DNA of 64,000 nt. Origin: Hydrangea macrophylla. Lineage: Eukaryota; Streptophyta; Magnoliopsida; Cornales; Hydrangeaceae. Both the position numbers and the translations under genes were made by a program. The DNA is taken from contig CM066987.1 of NCBI GenBank assembly GCA_033977485.1, positions 87,018,588 through 87,082,587 of the forward strand. The letters are read 5' to 3'. Positions 1 through 8,101 of the stretch are shown here, one piece after another (within the stretch, counting starts at the first letter, position 1; each line of letters starts with the position of its first letter). Under the pieces are notes generated by a model. It was not told where the DNA came from. It did no database searches and saw only the letters and a program-made list of their open reading frames with translations.

Positions 1-1475
1 AATCTGTCCAAAATTTCAGAATAGTTTCAAAACAGAAAACCGGTTTTAAAACTGATAGATCAGAGCTCTAACCAAGTTTTCATGACCTCTAATAATTTTT
101 TCTAAGAACCTTAATGTGTTAGGAAGGTTCCCTAAAAAGAATGAAGCAATTCGGATTTGTTTACTATTTTTAAAAAATCATATAAGATCTCTGGACAGAA
201 GGTTGTAGAATGCTGAGTGATGTCTAGTGTTTTCCATATTCCCGGAGATCTAACCGTTCAAATCTTGATTTCGTTTTGTTTTAGAAACTAAACTCACAGA
301 GGCATAACATATCCAAAAATCATTAAGATCCAACCTTTGGAAGTATTTTATTTTGTTTTTTTAAGATCTGGTTTGCTCTCTGTAATTCATAAAAAACTGC
401 TACTGTTTTTGTCTAACCTTATTTATTTCAACTCAAAAGGTTCCCTAATGTCTTGGGACCCAAACCATGTTTTGAATAAAGATAGTTTAGCTTAAATCCA
501 GAGGCTAAGTGATCTAAATAAATGAATAAATTCATACTTCATATTCATGCATTCATCCATATATGTTAATATTCATAAGTAGGACTTATCTCTTGTTTAA
601 GTTGTATCTACTTGAACATGACTTAGGATTAATTACTCTTTGATATTATATCTTGTCTAAGGAATCCGTACTAATCTTTGTTTTGTAGCGCATTTGAGGT
701 ACAACTTCTCCTCCCTTTTCTAGTTTAATTCTTTTCTTTGATTTTGAATTGATTTTCAACTCCATGTGCGACACCTTAGCCTAGGTTTTGCCTTATGTGT
801 ATATATGTGTTAGAGACTTTTTCTTAGATTTATTTTGTTCTTGCATGCATTGCACGTTTAATTATTCGCGGCCGGATCCCGGGTATGTTTTCTAGTTCTC
901 TATTGCATATCATGTTGCTTGCTACTTGAATTACGTGGCTTATGAATGATATTTTACCGTTAGCAATTTTACACCATTTTAAACATGCTTGTGTAATGTA
1001 TATGTACATATGTATTAATTGAGGGCATACTTAGATTATTAATTTAATTAAAAAGGATGTTGAGTAGAGGCCTATCGCGAGATAGGATGAAAGGGGGTGT
1101 TTTAGTCCGTCGGGCTCCTTCCCCTTTCATTCCATAATCCCCGGACCCAGTTTATCTTTGGTTTCGCAAAAGATCAGTTTGCTTTTAAAATGGTTTCTTA
1201 ATTTTCCTTTTAAAAATTAAGTGGCGACTCATTTGTTTTTAGAAATTGATTTTGAAAAGCTGTGGGTAAAGAAAACCTGCGATATCCACAAATACATAGG
1301 CAGCTCTTTCGAGTGCGAACACTTGATTTTTGAATTTTATTTGTGTGCTTGCTTGCATGTTTTGATATTCTTGATTTTCTTCTAGAAGTCTTCCAAACTA
1401 ACAGAATGGTTGTCATACTTTGACATTCCCTTATGGCACTCGTTTCTTTCAAAGCTCTGTCAAAGAGGGGAAAAT
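1..1475 (+). other. AT-rich DNA upstream of an old LTR, ending in a polypurine tract
   Basis: No coding region is seen. Around 1053-1140 lies a block (gttgagtagaggcc..., gggggtgttttag, ctccttcccc) that recurs near the 3' end of the reverse LTR at 14878-16973. This part may therefore be the 3' end of an upstream LTR plus a short internal segment. The purine run AAAGAGGGGAAAAT at 1462-1475 lies directly before an LTR-like TGTAGACACC start, as expected of a polypurine tract. The exact structure of the first kilobase is unresolved. Confidence 0.4.
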
Positions 1476-1530
1476 TGTAGACACCTATTTTGGTTCATCC
1501 GTTTGACAGAAGGCCCCTCGCCACAAGAAC

Positions 1531-2240
1531 AACCCTATGACTGGAATCAAAATGTATTGATTATATAAATCAGAACTCTGTGAAGCACCCTGATCTCTTA
1601 GATATGTTAGAATAACCTCTAGGAAGACTTAGGTATATTAGAAACTCAATTTAGAGACAAAAACCCAAGTTAGGATAGCCGTTTCGCATGAAATGATGAA
1701 AATTAAGTTTACCGAGCAAATTTCGGACCTTCGGGTGGATCCATAGAGTTCCCTTTATAAGATATTTCTAAATTAGCTTAAAATGATACCTTGACCCTTC
1801 ACGTTATCCAAAAACCGCTCAGGAGAATTTTTATGCCGAAATAGCCCTTCTACACATCTTCATGTTATCCAAAAACTGCTCAGGAGAACCCTATGACTGG
1901 AATCAGAATGTATTGATTATATAAAGCAGAACTCTGTGAAGCACCCTGATCTCTTAGATATGTTAGAATAACCTCTAGGAAGACTTAGCTACATTAGAAA
2001 CTCAATTTAGAGACAAAAACCCAAGTTAGGATAGCCGTTTCGCATGAAATGATGAAAATTAACTTTACCGAGCAAATTCCGGACCTTCGGGTGGATCCAT
2101 AGAGTTCCCTTTATAGAATATTTCTAAATTATCTTTGAATGATACCCTGACCCTTCACGTTATCCAAAAATCGCTCAGGAGAATTTTTATGCCAAAATAG
2201 CCCTTCTACACATCTTCGGTTAGCTCCTTTCTGGAGTCAG
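1531..2240 (+). repeat. Tandem duplication, two units of about 356 bp
   Basis: The block starting 'aaccctatgactggaatca' occurs at 1531 and again at 1887. The two units remain closely similar to about 2240. The reverse copy of the LTR (14878-16973) has only one unit, so the duplication arose in this copy. Confidence 0.75.
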
Positions 2241-3773
2241 CCTCACCTTTTTCATCATAACTCAAAATGTACAAAAATATTTTGAATGAGACCAGAAGCA
2301 TCTTAAACTAAACTTACATAACTTTCCAATGGTATATTACAAGCCCAAAAATGATAAGCAAGGTGAGAGAACAAAGTTCGGGAATTCAGGATAGAAAACA
2401 TAACATTCTGGGGCCAAGTGCCACAGTGGCACTTCGCAAGTGCCATGTGGCTCTCAAAGAGGGCCACTATAGCACTCATCCCAAGATCAATTTTAAGCTA
2501 TTAATTAGGTTCCAATCCATGTGAACTAGCATAAATTCGACCAATTAGGGTTAACTACGACCAAAACCTCTTAGGTACACCTCAAATAGCCTAGGTAAAA
2601 GCCTTTAAAGCTTACATTTCTATCCCACATCTCTTAAACATAGAAAACACAGCCTAAAATTGAAACTATGAATGGGGCCTTCCCCTCTCCATCCAGGGCA
2701 CCAGAAATCCTGAGAACTTGAGAGCTCAAGGAAACCCCATAGGAGGATTCTGAGGCACTCATCAATGTTCTTGGGAATAGTTTAATCTTTTAGTTTTAGG
2801 GTTCTGATCCTAGAGATTGCGGTGTTTGTAGAGCTCTGTCGGAGGAAGATTCAGAGGGTAGTTCTTAAGGTAGGCTTTTTTCTTCTTCTTCTTCTTCTTT
2901 TCTTCCTTGTTTTCTTTGTTTTTCTTGGTTTTGATCTTCATAGTTCTTAGTTTAGATTTGTTTTCTTGTTCGTTCTTTGTAGTTCTTATTTTCTTAGTAG
3001 TTTAGATCTTCTAGGCTTCTAGATTAGCCTACTATCTTATTAGTGGATAGGCTATACCTAGTGGTCCCTATTTATTTCAACCATGGAATAGCCACCACTA
3101 GTGACATTGGTAGCCAAGCCATGGCTATTCCAATCTCACTAGGGTCCATAGAAACCCTAACATTTCTAGTATTGCTTATTTCATATCTAATCTAGTATAG
3201 CTTATTCATGCTTATCCATGCGTCCATGCAAACACATGCACACTAACCACACATAGAATAGTAGGATATCCTAATTAAGGGTTACACTTGTACACATGCA
3301 CCTACCATCCATGTTTGGACATTATGCTTGCTTTATCCTAATCTTGGTTAATTAGGCTGCTATAAGGAATGCTATGCTATTCCGGGTACGTCCTTACACT
3401 TTTATTATTTATTGCTTTCCTAGATCACCTAGAAGCATGACTAGGTGGATAAAATCGGTTTCATTTCCTTACATGGTACATGTGCTTAGATATCCTATTT
3501 TTCTAGGATTAGAAAGTGATTTGTATGTTTACTTCCTATTTATTTCCTTTTGCGTGCATAGTGGAGCGTAGTAATATGTTTAGTCCCCGAATTACTGCTT
3601 TAGCATATGTATTGTGTGATATATGTACAGTTCTCGCATGCTTTTCTTTTGTTAGCTATTTATAACTTGAATTAGGATTATATTAGAAATAATTGAAACG
3701 GTCTTCATAATGTCTGGTCAAACACCTTGAAAGTTGAGTAGAGGTCCATCTCACGATGGGGCGAGAGGGATAA

Positions 3774-4248
3774 AACATGGATTACTCATTCGTGTAGCCT
3801 CAGATATAGATTATGGGCATCGATTGTTGCCTCAGATTGGATAAAAAGCCCCATGGAATCCAAAATACAAGTTATCCAAATCGGTCGGATCGAATAAAGG
3901 CTAATGAAGGGTGGCGAACCCTACTCGTGGTTATTGACATGAGGATTGTAATGGAATCAATCAAGTGGGCTTAATCCTTCTAGGCCATATACTTGGTTTG
4001 AGTACCCAATAAACCATGGATTACTTACTCGTGTAGCCTCAGATATGGATCATGGGCAACGATCATTGTCTCGGGTTAGATAAAAAGCCCCATGGAATCC
4101 AAAATAGGAGTAATCCAAATCGGTCAGATCGAATAAAGGCTAATGAAGGGTAGTGAACCTCACTCGTGGTTGTTGACATAAGGATTGTAATGGGATCAAT
4201 CAAGTGGGGTTAATCCTTCTAGGCCCTATACTTGGTTCGGGTACCCAC
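3774..4248 (+). repeat. Direct repeat, two units of about 238 bp
   Basis: Two adjacent similar units begin 'aacatggattactcattcg' (3774) and 'aaccatggattacttactcg' (4011). Both carry 'gtgtagcctcagatat', 'aaaaagccccatggaatcc' and 'aatccttctaggcc'. They lie in the 3' part of the old forward LTR and look like a local duplication. Confidence 0.75.
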
Positions 4249-4263
4249 AGTAATCCATATATA

Positions 4264-4412
4264 TGTTATATCCCACAAGGCTATATTCGAAGAGATCCTT
4301 GCTAATAAAGTTGCCACTTGGTTTGATAAAGGAAACTAAGAAAACTAAATCTGTCAAGTCCAATGGATAGAGAGCATCGCCTCGTCGTCACCATAGAACT
4401 CGGTTTGGGGGT
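4264..4412 (-). repeat. 3' tail of the reverse TGTAGAC-family LTR, cut off by the Ty3 insertion
   Basis: Read on the minus strand across the inserted Ty3 element, 14878 continues at 4412. The joined order (gtgttttagcagg, ctccttcc, catacc, cccccaaaccgag, aagtggcaac) matches the order at 1095-1230 on the plus strand. The outer end at 4264 (TGTTATATCCC on plus) is only a guess from the terminal CA. Confidence 0.4.
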
Positions 4413-4519
4413 TAAGGTGTAATACCCTGTATTCTTGTAATATATTATGTGAATAAGACCCTGTATGCTTCTTTTAATACTTGTTTGAGCTTGGCCTTAC
4501 CTTGGTATAATTTGGATAC

Positions 4520-4631
4520 CAATCGATTGACAAGTTTTCCAATCGATTGCCTTACTTTGGATACCAATCGATTGAACTTTATATCAATCGATTGATTTTA
4601 TCAATCGATTGACACTTATGTCAATCAATTG
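4520..4631 (+). promoter_or_regulatory. Upstream palindrome array, CAATCGATTG x6
   Basis: Ten-base palindromes start at 4520, 4540, 4565, 4585, 4602 and 4622 (the last is CAATCAATTG), so steps are 20, 25, 20, 17 and 20 bp. The array ends about 60 bp upstream of the TATA box, where enhancer elements of an LTR promoter are expected. The 3' LTR has the same spacing with all six perfect. Protein binding is inference. Confidence 0.7.
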
Positions 4632-4692
4632 GAGGCAGCTGGGCAGATTCTTTTGCTCTGGCTGAGGGGAGGCCACGTGAACACTCCCTCTC

Positions 4693-4700
4693 TATATATA
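4693..4700 (+). promoter_or_regulatory. TATA box of the 5' LTR
   Basis: TATATATA in a CTCCCTCTC-TATATATA-CCAG context, the only strong TATA between the upstream array and the GA-rich leader. Transcription would start around 4725. The 3' LTR has it at 12943-12950. Confidence 0.6.
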
Positions 4701-4991
4701 CCAGCCCATTTTGGGCGTATTTCTATTTACAAAAATTAGAGAGAGTGAGAGGGAGGGTTTTGTGTGTGTTTATATATATATACACTCATATATATATACT
4801 CACATATATTCATATATTTATACACACACACACAGATGGACTGAGACAAGAAGAAAGAAGGAGAAGACCAGAAAGAAGAAGAAGAGAAGGAGAAGGAGAA
4901 GAGAGAAGACAGAGAACTAGAGGAGAGAGGGAGGAGCCACCATTGAAGCTCAAGCTTCAAAACACAACCAAACACGTCCTTAACGTCTAAG

Positions 4992-5008
4992 GTGAGTTCT
5001 AAACTCAC
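4992..5008 (+). promoter_or_regulatory. Hairpin that includes the 5' splice site
   Basis: GTGAGTT-CTA-AACTCAC is a perfect 7-bp stem with a 3-nt loop, and its 5' arm is the donor GTGAGTT. The same structure occurs at 13242-13258, at 44053-44069 (minus), at 45925-45942 and 51471-51488 in another family (minus), and in a 6-bp form at 17533-17548 (minus). Confidence 0.6.
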
Positions 5009-5121
5009 TTGGTAGCCATACATTGATGTTATGACATGTTTGAATGAAGAAATGAAAGAGAAATCATGTATTCCCGTTTATATGTTGCTGGGCAGTCTTC
5101 TCTGTGAAGAAGACGAAGTGT

Positions 5122-5286
5122 CAATCGATTGACATCTATATCAATCGATTGACATCTTTCATGTTCCAATCGATTGAATCTTTATGCAATCGATTGACAT
5201 GGATTGTGATCAAATCGATTGAATCTTTGATCAATCGATTGACACTACTTTTATACCAATCGATTGACATCTATACCAATCGATTG
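5122..5286 (+). repeat. Downstream palindrome array, CAATCGATTG x8 with alternating 20/25-bp steps
   Basis: Starts are 5122, 5142, 5167, 5187, 5212, 5232, 5257 and 5277: steps of 20, 25, 20, 25, 20, 25 and 20 bp, i.e. four 45-bp units with two palindromes each. The fifth is AAATCGATTG. The bases between palindromes vary more than the palindromes. It lies inside the candidate leader intron. Confidence 0.85.
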
Positions 5287-5607
5287 GCAGTTACAGTTTA
5301 CTGTTTTACTTGTTTAAATAAATGTAATAATTGTTTAGTTGTTTATTTACTGTTCAGTATTTCCCAGCATGCTTTATTATTGTAATACAGACATGATAAC
5401 GAATTAATGCAGCGTAGGATCGTAGTAATAACAAGATTAATGAATAATGTTTATGACGTTAGATAACGGAATAGTCGTGAATCCTTTTGAGTTAACGTTC
5501 ATTTCATTCAGAGTAGTCAGGCCACATTGGGATTGTCATGTATCGGTGATAGAGTCGAACTTAAGTAGGTTTGCTAAGATTCGGGAAATTTGCGTGGGCG
5601 GGCTTTG

Positions 5608-5935
5608 GTCGATCATATATTCTTAAAAGCGGTAGACAGACGAAGGTGTCTATGACTTGCGGTGAACCGGACCATTTGCCCTAAGATAGCCAGATGATCT
5701 AATCATATGTTCTTAAAAGCGGTAGACAGACGAAGGTGTCTATGACTTGCGATGGACCGTGATCACTGGCAGACGTCGCTAAGTCGTGGCATAGAATGAT
5801 GTACTGTTGTTTAAAGCGTTATATCCCTGACATGCGGTGGATTGTGCATATGTTCTTAAAAGCGGGGGATGGACTAACGTGGTATCCATGACATGCGGTG
5901 GACTGTGCATATGTTCTTAAAAGCGGTGGATGAGC
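5608..5935 (+). repeat. TTCTTAAAAGCGG repeats in R/U5
   Basis: Four copies of 'cata(t)gttcttaaaagcgg' start near 5620, 5710, 5853 and 5914. The first two carry 'TAGACAGACGAAGGTGTCTA', which can fold into a 6-bp stem (TAGACA/TGTCTA). All are followed by 'atgac(t/a)tgcggt'. They are conserved in the 3' LTR and in the solo LTR at 42374-44643. Function is unknown. Confidence 0.7.
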
Positions 5936-6136
5936 AATGGTGTGTTATAGAGTTGAACTACTGTCGAGTCTGTTCCTCTATCTAGACGTGTTATCGGTTT
6001 TATATAAGTAAAACATTAGTAATCGGATCATCGGTTTAATGTAAAGAAGTTACCCTTACAGAACTCTAACTTGTTGCGGCTTATAACTTGTAATAACTTC
6101 AATAGTCGATACCCTGTTAGTATTTAACTCACTCAG

Positions 6137-6329
6137 CTTTCATTTAGCTGACGGCGTTTATGCCGCTGGACATTTCTACGTTCTAGCGCACCCTGGTTAT
6201 GACTATACAGGTGAAGGGCCTGCAGGAGAGGACTACTATAACGGTGACGGAGTCCCTGTGGAGGATTTTCCCGACGGAGGTCAGACTGAAGAAGACTACT
6301 ACGCCGAGGACTACCTTTATGCCAACTGA
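6137..6329 (+). other. Tyr/Asp/Glu-rich open segment in the LTR
   Basis: After a possible acceptor (AACTCACTCAG at 6136) the plus strand is open to a TGA at 6327-6329. It gives about 60 residues rich in D, E, Y and G (e.g. ...GEDYYNGDG..., ...EEDYYAEDYLYAN) with no ATG. The 3' LTR and the solo LTR at 42374 keep the frame open with a few amino-acid changes. The opposite strand is also open for about 90 codons, so base composition may explain both. No family is recognised. Confidence 0.3.
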
Positions 6330-6649
6330 AGACTAGACTAGAATTGTAGCTAATTATCTTTACCATTTTAGAACCCTTTTTGTAGTCAGGCATATGTTGC
6401 CTTGACATTTGTACTTCCGCTGCCTTATATTTGATTCGAGACTCTGATATGTAATAGTTAGTAACTTCCATTGACCTTATGTTACGTTGTGATCAAAACC
6501 TAGACTTCATTGTTGTTACACTATTACTTCTTGTTGCTTAGTACTGCGTGGTGTGGACAATCATGTGACTTCACCCGTCGCTGCCTTTGGACCCAAAAAG
6601 GAAATTTATTTTTCTCTATTTTTGCCGTTCCGGGGCATGACAGGATTTT

Positions 6650-6662
6650 TGGTATCAGAGCC
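6650..6662 (+). other. Primer binding site (tRNA-iMet type)
   Basis: TGGTATCAGAGCC lies 7 nt after the 5' LTR end and matches the 3' end of plant initiator methionine tRNA, the usual primer of plant Ty3 and Copia elements. Confidence 0.9.
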
Positions 6663-6780
6663 TAGGTTGTATACCTTTTCGCTCACAGATTGTGCCACAC
6701 CATCTGGTCCTAGAACCTTGAGATTCTATAGATGGATATTAAGATTAGTTCTGACTTAAGGTAGTCCCTTTTCAGGTAGC

Positions 6781-7704
6781 ATGGCATCGCCGCTGTTCGT
6801 TCCAGACGAGTTCGGAGGACACTATGTGTATGAGGGTAGTATTGCGCCAGCAGATCCAGAGTACTATGCCTGGAAGGTTAGGCAGAGAGCTATTGCAGAG
6901 ACAGAGCGAGACATGCGGATCGAGCAGCAGAGATTTGGGACCCAGGACCCAGAAGTGATACGTCAGGAGATGATCTACCACAAGGAGACCTTCAAACGCA
7001 TCGAGGAGGATTCTCTAGTGATGTTACGAGACCGTTCTTCGTACCAGGTTCTACTTGCACAGGTTAGAGCAGCACCTCCACCCCCACTAGAAGAGGACAT
7101 GGCTGATGCACCCCCAGTAGATGAGGATCCGAAGGGTGATGATGAGAGTGATGACGACGATGAGCCAGAGGATGCAGATGAGGAGATGGAGGATGAAGAG
7201 GACGAGGACACCGATGATGAGGAGCCGGAGTATGATCCAGAGGAGGAGGACCCCGTGGACCCAGCCGGTATGGACGTGCCAGTTGGCGTAGATATTGTGG
7301 TTGCAGAGGGTTATCCGATAGAGGAAGAGGAGGTAGCCGTAGACGATGATGCAGTAGTACCAGTCTTACCAGGAGGCGTTATAGCACAGCTAGCAGCTGA
7401 GTGGGCCGCAGAGATGGCTGCACATCCCCATGGATTCGAGATCGGAGCACCGGAGTTGGCACAGGCTATGGTACAGGCTGAGGCACTTGCAGCCGCATTT
7501 GATGCAGCCCAGGCTGACATGGCTGCTGATGTAGGGGATTTGGGAGCTGTTGTGGAGCATGATGGACTCGAGCTGATCGAGGATGTTGTGATAGAGGATG
7601 AGGACATGATGGATGACGATGACATGGATGAGGATGATGTTTTGTCTGAGGTTGCCCCAGAGGACGAGGCTTCCATCTATGGATCCGATGTGGACAACTT
7701 TTGA
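6781..7704 (+). CDS. Extra acidic ORF between PBS and gag (307 aa, unknown function)
   Basis: This intact 307-codon frame starts at an ATG 5 nt after a strong 3' splice-like site (CCCTTTTCAG|GTAGC) and ends 397 nt before gag. Residues 1-100 form a charged, helical-looking N-terminus (YYAWKVRQRAIAETERD, then RIEEDSLVMLRDRSSYQVLL). Residues ~105-165 are almost entirely D/E with some P. Residues ~195-265 are Ala-rich and probably helical. A second acidic tail (~268-307) ends SIYGSDVDNF. There are no transmembrane segments, zinc knuckle or known catalytic motif. Canonical Tekay/Del elements go from PBS straight to gag, so this is an additional ORF. It has no stop, unlike gag-pol, but at ~0.9 kb this alone is weak evidence of selection. 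A chromatin-, histone- or RNA-linked role is only a guess from its acidity. Confidence 0.6.
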   Translation: MASPLFVPDEFGGHYVYEGSIAPADPEYYAWKVRQRAIAETERDMRIEQQRFGTQDPEVIRQEMIYHKETFKRIEEDSLVMLRDRSSYQVLLAQVRAAPPPPLEEDMADAPPVDEDPKGDDESDDDDEPEDADEEMEDEEDEDTDDEEPEYDPEEEDPVDPAGMDVPVGVDIVVAEGYPIEEEEVAVDDDAVVPVLPGGVIAQLAAEWAAEMAAHPHGFEIGAPELAQAMVQAEALAAAFDAAQADMAADVGDLGAVVEHDGLELIEDVVIEDEDMMDDDDMDEDDVLSEVAPEDEASIYGSDVDNF

Positions 7705-8101
7705 GTCCAGTACCTTTAGGGCTTAGACTTTTGCGCTTGACTTTAGGACATGTTGTCCACTTACTTTTGACGCTTACATAGACAGCTATTAACCGTAGCC
7801 TTTTTGTATAGGTAGCCACCAGTAGTGGTTTTGTGTATATCTTTCTTTTGTTTAGATCTTGTATAGGATCATGTACTACGCGGTACACAGATGATCTATT
7901 GTGTACTCCGCTGTACATCTTTTGGGTATATATATATGACAGATCGTTTCTCTTGGTTATTTCTGTTATCACCTCATTATTATGTTATGGTTGTGATTTT
8001 GATTCATGTTACGCTTTCTGTTATTTAAGTATGATCATTTCCCCGAGGAGATTGTCGGCTAATCGTTAGATCCTTCATAGGTACACCTCACACGGATCAC
8101 T
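7705..8101 (+). other. Spacer between acidic ORF and gag, with a possible acceptor
   Basis: No ORF is credible here. 'atccttcatag|gtacacc' at 8080/8081 resembles a plant 3' splice site 21 nt upstream of the gag ATG. The pol-less Ty3 element at 41914-52112 has a comparable site before its gag. It could allow a separate gag-pol mRNA. Confidence 0.35.

Larger units (their letters stand above)
1476..4263 (+). repeat. Old LTR (TGTAGAC family), forward orientation
   Basis: It starts TGTAGACACC directly after a polypurine tract. It shares long stretches, in inverse orientation, with 14878-16973: the first 25 bases, the 'gaagcacc...cttag' block, the CT-rich stretch near 2870-2930 and the 'gttgagtagaggtccatctcacgatggggcgagag' region. 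The start sequence and the polypurine tract are typical of Tat/Ogre-like Ty3 elements, but no coding part is present to prove this. The right boundary is uncertain because the last 500 bp is an internal direct repeat that the reverse copy lacks. Confidence 0.5.
4418..6642 (+). repeat. 5' LTR of the Tekay-type element
   Basis: It is 2225 bp with TG...CA ends. From left to right it holds a first palindrome array (4520-4631), a TATA box (4693-4700), a CA/TA-rich and then GA-rich transcribed leader, a hairpin with a perfect 5' splice consensus (4992-5008), a second palindrome array (5122-5286), a set of TTCTTAAAAGCGG repeats (5608-5935), and a segment open in both orientations (6137-6329). Peptides read from the GA-rich part are low-complexity and not credible. 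Confidence 0.95.
4992..6775 (+). other. Candidate leader intron of the Tekay-type element
   Basis: The donor TAAG|GTGAGT at 4991/4992 fits the plant 5' splice consensus very well. The acceptor CCCTTTTCAG|GT at 6775/6776 lies 5 nt before the ATG of the first ORF. An intron of 1784 nt would remove the second palindrome array, U5 and the PBS, leaving a short leader for translation, while unspliced RNA keeps the PBS for reverse transcription. Other possible acceptors are CTCAG at 6136 and TTCATAG at 8080, just before gag. The splice sites are seen; splicing itself is inferred. Confidence 0.45.

Noticed and set aside
4711..5023. Several ORFs rich in Glu/Arg, Ser/Phe or Tyr/Ile over the GA/TA-rich leader
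   Set aside because: They are readings of low-complexity DNA on both strands and change with microsatellite length between LTR copies.
5122..5286. CRISPR-like look of regularly spaced repeats
   Set aside because: The repeats are 10-bp palindromes with 10-15-bp spacers that recur between copies, inside plant LTRs. CRISPR repeats are longer and their spacers are unique.
6133..6471. Minus-strand ORF in the LTR (MSRQHMPDYKKG...)
   Set aside because: Open in three copies but antisense to LTR transcription and mirrored by an equally open, more biased sense frame. No known domain.
6975..7676. Ser-rich ORFs opposite the acidic ORF
   Set aside because: They are antisense shadows: GAT/GAG-rich codons read as ATC/CTC or TCA/TCC on the other strand.
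7466..7972. 168-codon minus-strand ORF at the end of the acidic ORF
   Set aside because: It overlaps the antisense of the acidic ORF and its spacer and has no recognisable motif.
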